From NCBI GenBank assembly GCA_018780265.1, contig JADMJV010000116.1, positions 1 through 64,000 on the forward strand: a stretch of DNA of 64,000 nucleotides, given 5' to 3'. Origin of the DNA: a bacterium (GTDB lineage Bacteria; Vulcanimicrobiota; Xenobia; Xenobiales; JADMJV01). Shown piece after piece: positions 49,231-57,141 of this stretch (position 1 is its first letter; each line of letters begins with the position of its first letter). The notes beneath the pieces were generated by a model. It had not been told where the DNA came from and did no database searches. It worked only from the letters and a program-made list of their open reading frames with translations. Both the position numbers and the translations under genes were made by a program.

Positions 49231-50423
49231 GCAGCAAACCGAGCGGCTCTAGAGTCAAGCTCAATATACCCAAGGTTCGGCGAAATTCAGGGGAGGTGCT
49301 CCCTTATACCGAACTCCCGCGGCGTCATCGTAACCTGGACCAGTTTTTGCTGTGGGGGACCACGCTGGCTTTGTTCAGCATGGTTTTGGCCGGAGGGGCC
49401 CTGATGTGGAGTTGGGGGCGCCAGTCCGATTTGGGCCCCGAGATGGCGATTCAGGAGGGCGGAATCGTGCCGTCGCAAATTTTGAGCGCGGCACGTACTC
49501 ATTATATTGAGGGCCGATGGCAAGATGCGGGCAGCCAGGGTCAACTGGCCCTGGCCCTGGAACTTGCCTCCCCTTCACGGCCGTCGCTGCAAAAGGACAT
49601 TCGCAGGCTGCTTAGCCTGGTCGCGTTGCAGCAAAAGGATTATGCCACGGCTTTGGAACAGCTTCGTTGGCTCGATCACCACCAGCCTTCCCGTGACGAC
49701 CAGAGCAATCTGCAGTTCTGTCAGGCTCAGGTCAATCGGTCCATGGAGAAGATGGCCCTGGATCAACTGCAGGGGGCTCAGGAGTTGCTGATTCAGGGCC
49801 AGCAGCAAAGGGCTTTGGCGGAGGCCCGCCAGGCTGTGCGCGCCCTTTCAGCGCATCAGGTGGCTCCTCGCTCGCTACAGGCTGCCCATCTTGTAGTGGT
49901 CAACATTGCGTTGCACCAGGGCAATGGCCGTCTGGCTCTGCTCGAGCTTCGCGAGGCCCAAAAGGCTGCCCAACTCGGCTCTCAGCACCTGGCTTTGCTG
50001 GCCACCTTGGAGAAGATGGTGCCCGCGGTGAAGTCCCCGGTGACCACAACCGGGTCGGTGGCTCCTCATGGGGGCATGAGCCGAATGCAAGTGCAGGTCG
50101 AGATTCCTCGGCTCGACAGTCAGGCCAGCTATCCTCGGGGCCGGGCCGGCGCAGGTCAGCCGCGGCCGCATCAGAAGTCCGTGCCTGTCCAATCTCAACC
50201 CGAAGAATCGGAGCAGGCGGCCCTGGCGCCGTCGGGCAAGCCCAGTCCCAAACTAGAATTGCCCAAGCTGCACCTGCCCAACAACGGAGGCAAGCCGGGC
50301 GCTTTGCCCAGCTACCAGGACAAGGGCGGCAATTCGTTGCCCTCCTACCAGGACCAGAGCGGGAGTTCGCTGCCGGGTTACAGCAACAAGTCGCGCCCCC
50401 GCGACAGCCTGCCAGGCTACTAG
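49227..50423 (+). CDS. Membrane TPR-like protein with C-terminal LP[SG]Y repeats
   Basis: The 398-residue protein has a basic N-terminus, one membrane segment (about residues 39-62, LLWGTTLALFSMVLAGGALM) and helical TPR-like repeats (LSAARTHYIEGRWQDAGSQG, LQQKDYATALEQLRWLDH). A proline/Gln-rich linker follows. The last about 45 residues repeat LPSYQDKGGN, LPSYQDQSGS, LPGYSNKS, LPGY. The tail may bind a partner. ATG overlaps the rffA stop (ATGA). Its stop shares a CTAG with the stop of the convergent helicase gene. No family is recognised. Confidence 0.7.
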   Translation: MSSKPSGSRVKLNIPKVRRNSGEVLPYTELPRRHRNLDQFLLWGTTLALFSMVLAGGALMWSWGRQSDLGPEMAIQEGGIVPSQILSAARTHYIEGRWQDAGSQGQLALALELASPSRPSLQKDIRRLLSLVALQQKDYATALEQLRWLDHHQPSRDDQSNLQFCQAQVNRSMEKMALDQLQGAQELLIQGQQQRALAEARQAVRALSAHQVAPRSLQAAHLVVVNIALHQGNGRLALLELREAQKAAQLGSQHLALLATLEKMVPAVKSPVTTTGSVAPHGGMSRMQVQVEIPRLDSQASYPRGRAGAGQPRPHQKSVPVQSQPEESEQAALAPSGKPSPKLELPKLHLPNNGGKPGALPSYQDKGGNSLPSYQDQSGSSLPGYSNKSRPRDSLPGY

Positions 50424-53400
50424 CTTTCGTCGGAGCGTTTGGGGGGGTCGGGGATCTGGAGCGGAATAAAGCTGGCCTGCGTGTCTTCGTTTTTGGGTCG
50501 CCCGAAGAGATCTTTCCAGCCCGGTCCGCCCTCTAACCCCTGAGGCGCGTCGGGAATACCGGGCACCGAGGGCATTGGGGGCAGGTCCATGGGAAGGTTG
50601 GAGGGGATGGCCGGAATACCCAAAGGCATGTCCAGGCTCGAGCCCAGCGGCGGCAATGGAGCCAGCGAGTCCAGCGAGGGGATGGCGGGCGGCAAGGGCG
50701 CCAGCGAATCAAGTGGTGGCAATCCGGGCAAAGCACTCAACGAGGGAGGAAAGGGCGCCATGGGTGGGAGGGGGTCGGGGAGCGAGGGGATTCCCGGGAC
50801 CGCAGCGGTATCACCACCCAATGAGGCGAGACGCTGAGACATTCTGTCCGTGAATGAAGCTTCAGGGACGTCGGGAATGGACGGAATGGATGGCAGTTCG
50901 CCTTCCAGGGTCATGGGCATTGGAGGTGCCGGCAGTCTGGGCATATCCAGCAGGGGCTTGTGCACCTGAATCACAGGCACATTCTCCTCTTCGCCTCGCC
51001 ATATTCTTTGCAGTTGAGCGGCTCGGTCGCGAATGCGGTGGTAGAGCGCACCGCCGTCGTCGGCCTGAGGATCTCCCAGGCCGCCCACGGCCGGCTCCAG
51101 CCCCAGCTCGCGTAACCGTTTGAGCAAAGTTTGGATCGTGTTGTAGGGCTCGCGATAATACTGGCTGGCTCGCAACGACACAAAGCGCCAGCCCAATCGT
51201 TCCAAGACGGCTTCGCGTTCCACCATCACTTTGAATCGGTCGGGGGCGTGGTCTCGATCGCCGTCACAGCGAATGGCCACCCGCTGATGTCGTCCTTCTA
51301 CTACCAGGTCGAGTCGGTAGCTGCCCACTGGGAAATCTCGGCAGACCCGATAGCCTGCCCCTTCCAACTCGCGTTGCAGAGCCTGGCTCATACGCCTTGA
51401 ACCGGCCGTCACCGACTCGGATTCCTTGGTGTCGCGCGGATTCATTTCGGCCACCTCGGCAATCGTCCGCTGCGGATCCGTGGCGTGGCGAATCAGCATT
51501 TCGCGCAGGTCGCCTGGCTTGAGGTGAGCATCAGCATCGAGAGCTCCCACCACCCAGAGTTGATTGCGGGCGCGACTGGCAGCCACGTTGTAGCGCTTGA
51601 TAAACATGTCGCTGCGGCGCAGCGACAGCGCGTTGCTGTCGTCGGCCGTCTCTACCAGGGAGAGGAACATCACGTCGCGCTCATCGCCTTGAAACTGGGC
51701 CGCGTTGCCGCACAATACGCGGCGTGATTGATATTCTGGCAGTGGCATATGCTGGGTGAGCATTTTGTCGACCAGCAAGGCTTGCTCTTCACCGACCAGC
51801 GAAATCATTCCAACCGTCTGGCCGGCGTATTCGGGCTGCTCGGAGCAGGCCACGATCAAGGAGGCTACTTCCTCGGCCTCGACTTTGTTTACTTTGCGTT
51901 GGTAGCTGCCGCCCTCCACTTTGTGGAAGTGGGTAGCTGGCCTCAGTTTGCCCTGGTTGGACTCGCGCAGAGGCTGGATTTCGCCCTGGTAGCAGAGCTT
52001 GTTGGAGAAGGCGATAATTTCTGGCACGCAGCGGAAGTGTTCCACCAGGCGGATGGTGCCCCCAAAAGACTGACGGGCCAGGTCGTAGACTGAAGTCTTG
52101 CCGTCGTAAAGCTCTTTGTTGGGGATATCGTACAGGTGCTCTTCGATAAGTGCCTCGATTTTTTCGTAGGACATACCGACGGCCTCTGGACTGACTTGCT
52201 CGTTGTCGCCCACCACCAGCACTTCGCGACCCAGGGCAAAGGCAATCAGGCCGGTCACGTCACACTGGCTGGCTTCGTCCAGGATCACCACATCAAACAG
52301 GGTGTCGCCGGGATGGTAGCTTTCAGCCACCCGAGCCAGCGGCATAATCCAGACCGGAACGGCATCGCGACATTCGGACAGTTTTTCGCGAGCAGTAGCC
52401 TTGAGTTTGGGCGCCCGCTTGCCTTTGCCGGATCCGATTTTGCGCATCAGATCGAGCCAGCCCACCAAAGCTTGCTGCTGCCGCACGCCTGTTCGTCTCA
52501 GTTGATTGGCCCAGGTTTTGTGCTCCACGTAGTGAGCAGTCGCCAGCCGTAGCTGGTTTTTGAGCAAAATGTTTTCTTGCTGCAACTGCTCGGGGTCGGT
52601 CTCGGCCCGTGCCTCAAGTTGCTGGGTCCATTGCCGGAATTTCCAGGCGGGTGCGGCCTCTCCGGGCGGATCGCTGCGGTCGTGGGGAGGGCGGTGGTCG
52701 CGAATGGCTCGCGCCCATTCGGGGGCAACCTCACGGATTTTATCCAGCAAGGCATTGCGCTGAGAGACCGGTTCTCGCAGAGAGTGAAGCTGCATCAGCC
52801 AGGCCCAGGCCCGTTCGTAAGCTTCCGGGTCAAGACTGAGCGTGGCCTGGCGCAGGCGACCAAGGATGCCACCCATGTCGCGGGGTTGGCATTGAGTCAG
52901 CAGTCGCTCCTGGGCTTGCAGGCGTTGGTTGTAGACGGTGGCGTCCAGGTCGGCCTTGCGTGACTGGATGGTGGGAATCAGGTAGCGCCGCGACGATTCG
53001 CGGATTCGGTAGAGTTCGCCAAAAAGACCGGTGTCAATGGGCACCCGATCGACGATGGCCGACCAGCGTAAACCCTGATCTTTCATGAGTCTGCGGCAGG
53101 CCTCCCACTCTGTCTCATACCAGGCCAGCGCGGTTTTCATTTGAGGGAGATAGCTGTAAGCGATTTCGTGGGCCGGTTCACCCAGGGCGTCAAAAGAAGG
53201 CGCTCCACGCGAGCCCATCTGGCGATCCCAGCGGCTGCGCAGCATTTGCTGCCCCTGGCGCAAGCGCAGTACGGCTTTGACGCCTTCGGCTTCTTCCAGG
53301 CTTTGCAGGCGGCTCTTGCCGTTCACTCGCACACTGCTCATCAGTTTTTTCCAGGGGCCGCTGATGAAGGTCCACATGCTGATGGACCCTTTGGTGCGCA

Positions 53401-55219
53401 GGTGGGCAATGATTTCATCGATCACGCGCAGAGCTTCGTCGTTGCTCATGTCGGTGTCAACCAGGGTGACGCCGGTTGACAATACGACGCGGTCGAGTTC
53501 CGCGAAATCATGAAGGGCGGTATCAATCGTTTGAGCCAGATCTTCCCAGGTTTGCTTGTGGGCCCCCCCCAGCATTCCCACGCGCATGCAGTCGAGCACC
53601 CATGAGCTTCCGTCCTGAATTTGGGTCACGGCCCGCTCCACCTGATCGAGCAGGCGCTGCAGTTGCTTGGATTCCTGCGAATCGTGATCCCAAAACTCTT
53701 CTCCCACGGAATCGCTGCTCTGCAGACCTTTCTTCTTGGCCACCAGTTCCTTGAATTGGAATTCTGAGATCAGTTCTTCGATCGGGGGTAGCACCTGGTC
53801 CAGATCGGCTTCTAACTCGGCTGGAACGTCGCGATTCAGACGGTAGAGTTGGCGAAGCTCCTCCTGGGTCAGGGGCAGGTCTACACCAGCTACCACGGGT
53901 CCTGGAATCCATTGGTGGCGACCGGCGCTCTGGTCGACCAGGAGTTGGGCGGCGCGAGCCGGACTCACGTTGTCCGCGCCCACCACGATGGGTCGATATT
54001 CGTCCAGGCGTGCATTGAGTAGCTTGTCTTCGACGGCGGTGAGTTTCTGGCGCAATTCCCCCCGCCGATGCTCGTACTGAACGGCCAGCGCATCCAACTC
54101 GTCAGGGTCGCTGCTGGTGAAGCGGTTGACGATGCCTTTGACGGCCGCCTCCAGTTGATCGCGGCTCTCGGACTCTTGCTCCAAAACGCTGACGCACAGT
54201 GGACGAAGTTCCGGGATGACCATATCGCGAACGATGCGCAGGGCCTTGGAGGCCTGACTGGTGACCAGAATGCTCTTGCCTTCGGCCAGCAGATGGCCAA
54301 TCAGATTGGCAATCGTGTGTGTTTTGCCCGTTCCGGGGGGGCCTTGCACCAAGACGGCTCCGGCACTGTGGAGACGCTTCAACACCCGCTCTTGTTCGGG
54401 ATTGCTGGGCATGGTCAAGAGTAACTCGTGATCTTCCAGGTTGGTGGCACCACTGGGCGGACCCGGATCGACGCCCACGACCCGCACCAGCGAGGGAGGC
54501 AGTTCTTCCATGGTGGGCAGGGTGCGTAGGAACGTCTCGATGGCCTGTGTGAAGCTGGCACTGCGAAAGCCCAGATACAAGGTCGGTTCGCGTCGGGTGG
54601 AGGGCGAACTTCCGCTGGGCCAGAGTTGGTGCCAGAGGGCCGAGAAGAATTCGTTGGTGGGCTCTTTGCCGAGCGGGTGGGCTCCGTGGTTTTGGAGCAA
54701 CTTGCGGGCCTGGGCCACGGCGTCTTCGCTGACTCCCAGGCGGCGCAGCAGTGGGATATAGAGCTCGCTCTCGCGATCCGTCTCGCGCAGCACGATTTCG
54801 CTGGTGTCGGCCAGGAATTCTACCTGGATCTTCTGCAATAGCAAGGGGTGTTCGATGGGGTCCTGGCCGTCCACCCGAACCACGCCGTCGCCCAGCACCA
54901 ATTCTACTTTTTCTGATTCGCGCTCAATGATGTTGTTGAGCTCGAGAAGGTGGTCGAAGAGGGGGGCGGCCGGGTCCTTCTTGTCGGCCGGTTTGCGCAC
55001 CCGCAGAAGGAAGTCGTCTCCAGGATCTTCTTCTCCCAGGCCGAGCCGACCGACTTGCAAAAATTTGCTCATGGGCAAGTCGATCCAGCGAAACTTCCAA
55101 GAGTAGGTCTTGAGGTTGAGACAGGGAGGCGAACTGAGTTGCTGCATGCCCGCCATGAAACGGAATAGCCGGGCTATCCGCTCGCGAGCAATCAACTGTT
55201 TTGCTTCGTTAAGTGCCAT
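50420..55219 (-). CDS. SF1 helicase with C-terminal nuclease-like domain and proline-rich tail
   Basis: The 1599-residue protein is a COG1112-type superfamily 1 helicase. Walker A VQGPPGTGKTHTIANLIG ends at about residue 306; Walker B VVILDEASQCD is near 980 and is followed by VVGDNEQVSPE; VNVAASRARNQLWVVGA-like motif VI reads YNVAASRARNQLWVVG. At about 1290-1370 a Vsr/MTES_1575-like nuclease fold appears (VGSYRLDLVV, AIRCDGDRDH, LERLGWRFVSL). The usual IECDG box reads IRCDG, so cleavage may be lost. Residues from about 1410 form a Pro-rich tail of repeated PPLPSI-type units. It may be a defence or DNA-repair protein. Confidence 0.8.
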   Translation of the reverse strand: MALNEAKQLIARERIARLFRFMAGMQQLSSPPCLNLKTYSWKFRWIDLPMSKFLQVGRLGLGEEDPGDDFLLRVRKPADKKDPAAPLFDHLLELNNIIERESEKVELVLGDGVVRVDGQDPIEHPLLLQKIQVEFLADTSEIVLRETDRESELYIPLLRRLGVSEDAVAQARKLLQNHGAHPLGKEPTNEFFSALWHQLWPSGSSPSTRREPTLYLGFRSASFTQAIETFLRTLPTMEELPPSLVRVVGVDPGPPSGATNLEDHELLLTMPSNPEQERVLKRLHSAGAVLVQGPPGTGKTHTIANLIGHLLAEGKSILVTSQASKALRIVRDMVIPELRPLCVSVLEQESESRDQLEAAVKGIVNRFTSSDPDELDALAVQYEHRRGELRQKLTAVEDKLLNARLDEYRPIVVGADNVSPARAAQLLVDQSAGRHQWIPGPVVAGVDLPLTQEELRQLYRLNRDVPAELEADLDQVLPPIEELISEFQFKELVAKKKGLQSSDSVGEEFWDHDSQESKQLQRLLDQVERAVTQIQDGSSWVLDCMRVGMLGGAHKQTWEDLAQTIDTALHDFAELDRVVLSTGVTLVDTDMSNDEALRVIDEIIAHLRTKGSISMWTFISGPWKKLMSSVRVNGKSRLQSLEEAEGVKAVLRLRQGQQMLRSRWDRQMGSRGAPSFDALGEPAHEIAYSYLPQMKTALAWYETEWEACRRLMKDQGLRWSAIVDRVPIDTGLFGELYRIRESSRRYLIPTIQSRKADLDATVYNQRLQAQERLLTQCQPRDMGGILGRLRQATLSLDPEAYERAWAWLMQLHSLREPVSQRNALLDKIREVAPEWARAIRDHRPPHDRSDPPGEAAPAWKFRQWTQQLEARAETDPEQLQQENILLKNQLRLATAHYVEHKTWANQLRRTGVRQQQALVGWLDLMRKIGSGKGKRAPKLKATAREKLSECRDAVPVWIMPLARVAESYHPGDTLFDVVILDEASQCDVTGLIAFALGREVLVVGDNEQVSPEAVGMSYEKIEALIEEHLYDIPNKELYDGKTSVYDLARQSFGGTIRLVEHFRCVPEIIAFSNKLCYQGEIQPLRESNQGKLRPATHFHKVEGGSYQRKVNKVEAEEVASLIVACSEQPEYAGQTVGMISLVGEEQALLVDKMLTQHMPLPEYQSRRVLCGNAAQFQGDERDVMFLSLVETADDSNALSLRRSDMFIKRYNVAASRARNQLWVVGALDADAHLKPGDLREMLIRHATDPQRTIAEVAEMNPRDTKESESVTAGSRRMSQALQRELEGAGYRVCRDFPVGSYRLDLVVEGRHQRVAIRCDGDRDHAPDRFKVMVEREAVLERLGWRFVSLRASQYYREPYNTIQTLLKRLRELGLEPAVGGLGDPQADDGGALYHRIRDRAAQLQRIWRGEEENVPVIQVHKPLLDMPRLPAPPMPMTLEGELPSIPSIPDVPEASFTDRMSQRLASLGGDTAAVPGIPSLPDPLPPMAPFPPSLSALPGLPPLDSLAPLPPAIPSLDSLAPLPPLGSSLDMPLGIPAIPSNLPMDLPPMPSVPGIPDAPQGLEGGPGWKDLFGRPKNEDTQASFIPLQIPDPPKRSDES

Positions 55220-55249
55220 TCCCTCAGTCTAAGAACCCTTCGAATTCCA

Positions 55250-57061
55250 CTAGGAGACCTGCCTGCTAGCCAGCAATTTGGCCTTCTCTAGATTGGCGCG
55301 AATCAGATCGCAACCTCCCTGCCAGAAGGCAGGACTGGCGATATCAAATCCCAGCGTTTGCAAAAGCCTGGCCGGTGCCTGCGACCCCCCCGCTGATAAC
55401 AATTCAAAATACTTGGGCAAAAACGATTCGCCTTCCTGACGATAGCGCGCATATAGCGCCAACACCAACAGTTCCCCGAACGCATAGGCGTAAACGTAGA
55501 AGGGTGTGTTGACGATATGGGGGATGTATAACCAGGTCCATTGGTGATCCTCGCCCAGAGTCAGCGAGGGACCAAACATTTCTTGCATAGCCTCCTGCCA
55601 CATGACATTGATACGCTCCGTGGTCAGTTCGCCCTCCTGGCGGCGGGTTTCGTGCAGCCGGCGTTCAAATCGGAACATAGAGATTTGGCGAAAGACGGTG
55701 GCAAACGTGTCTTCCAACTTCTCGCAGATCAAGGCCAGATGCTCTTCGGGGTTTTCCAGGGTTTCTTGCACCTTCTCAAAGACCAGCATCTCGGCGAAGG
55801 TGCTGGCCGTCTCGGCAAGAGGCAAAACCGGGTGGTAATCCAGGTAGTGATTTTGGGCGGCGCACAGGTCGTGAATCCCATGGCCGAGCTCGTGGGCCAG
55901 CGTCATTACATCGCGAGCTTTACCCGTGTAGTTGAGCAGTACGTAAGGATGATGGTCCGGGGTTACGGCTGCGCAAAAGGCACCGCTGCGCTTGCCTGGC
56001 TTGGGGGGCACGTCAATCCAGTCTTTTTCAAAAAAGGGCTTGACCATGTCACCCATCTTGGGGGAGAAGCGTTGGAAGGCAGAGATCACCAGTTGACGGG
56101 CTTCGTTGTAGTCGATCTGTTGTTTTTGGGGCCGCAGGGGGGCATAGCGATCATAGTGAGCCAGACTGTCCAGTCCCAAAAGGCGGCGCTTCAGGTCATA
56201 GTATTCGTGGACGATGTCAAAATTCTTGACGCAGACCTCGGTCATTGTGTCGATTACGGCCTTGTCCAGTTCGTTGGACAGGTGGCGATCGGACTCGGGG
56301 TGCTCAAAGCCCCGCAAGCGGTCCGAGATCTGCTTCTCGTGGAGCAGGGTGTTGTGAATAAAGGTCAGCACGTGGGCATTGTTCTGCAGTTCTGCGGCCA
56401 GCGACTGGGAGGCTTGCTGGCGCAAAGATCGGTCAGCATCGTAGCTGTAGGCCAGCAACTCGCTTTGAGTCAACTCCGTGGTCTGGCCCTCTTTTTCAAA
56501 CTTGAACTTCATCCGGGAGGTCACTTCGGTAAACAGCCGTTTGAAGGCTCGACCGCGGCAGTTGGCCGTCTCTTCGAGCACGGTTTCCTCGGCCTCGCTC
56601 AGGTAGTGTTTGGCCAGGGCTTGCTGCTGTTCCAGATAGTGTCGGTATTTGTCCAGGCAATTGTCGCTGAGCAGCCTGTCGAAGCTTTCCAGGGGCAGCT
56701 TGGCCAGTTCCAGGTCAAAAAAGATCAGGTGGGTGCTGATTTTGCTGCCGATTTCACGAACCTTTTGAGTCAGCGCACCGCGAGCCGTGTCCGTGGTATC
56801 GGTGGAATAGTGCAACGATGCGTAACAGCCCGGTCGACTCTGGTTGCGCAATAGACCTTCATAGGCGTCAAGGGCCAGCAGCAACTCTTGGGAAGAGATG
56901 CCGGGCTGGCTGATTTTGCCACGGTAGATGGATTCAAACCGTTGGGCTTTTTCCAGGGCCGAGGTCAGATCTTGATCGATGCGGGGGTCATCCACCGCAT
57001 GATATAACTCGCTGAGGTCCCAACTGGGCAAACTGGGGGGGTCTTGAACACTTGTAGACAT
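55250..57061 (-). CDS. pepF: Oligoendopeptidase F, M3 family
   Basis: This 603-residue M3 metallopeptidase has the zinc motif HELGHGIHD and the downstream Glu region ETASTFAEMLVFEKV. Family segments occur throughout: LNYTGKARDVMTLAHELG, MFRFERRLHE, TPFYVYAYAFGELLVLALY and the C-terminal LGFDIASPAFW. It degrades short peptides in the cytoplasm. No signal peptide is present. It follows PEP carboxylase on the same strand with an 80-bp gap and precedes the helicase gene by 30 bp. Confidence 0.95.
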   Translation of the reverse strand: MSTSVQDPPSLPSWDLSELYHAVDDPRIDQDLTSALEKAQRFESIYRGKISQPGISSQELLLALDAYEGLLRNQSRPGCYASLHYSTDTTDTARGALTQKVREIGSKISTHLIFFDLELAKLPLESFDRLLSDNCLDKYRHYLEQQQALAKHYLSEAEETVLEETANCRGRAFKRLFTEVTSRMKFKFEKEGQTTELTQSELLAYSYDADRSLRQQASQSLAAELQNNAHVLTFIHNTLLHEKQISDRLRGFEHPESDRHLSNELDKAVIDTMTEVCVKNFDIVHEYYDLKRRLLGLDSLAHYDRYAPLRPQKQQIDYNEARQLVISAFQRFSPKMGDMVKPFFEKDWIDVPPKPGKRSGAFCAAVTPDHHPYVLLNYTGKARDVMTLAHELGHGIHDLCAAQNHYLDYHPVLPLAETASTFAEMLVFEKVQETLENPEEHLALICEKLEDTFATVFRQISMFRFERRLHETRRQEGELTTERINVMWQEAMQEMFGPSLTLGEDHQWTWLYIPHIVNTPFYVYAYAFGELLVLALYARYRQEGESFLPKYFELLSAGGSQAPARLLQTLGFDIASPAFWQGGCDLIRANLEKAKLLASRQVS

Positions 57062-57141
57062 CGATTAGCACTCGCCTTCCAACGGCGCAGGTTCCCATCC
57101 CGAGGGTGTAAACCCTGCTGAGGACGGTCGGAACTTCGCAG

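Noticed and set aside
55541..56854. 437-codon open frame on the plus strand opposite oligoendopeptidase F
   Set aside because: It lies wholly inside pepF on the other strand, has no family resemblance and no ribosome site; it reflects the base composition of the real gene.
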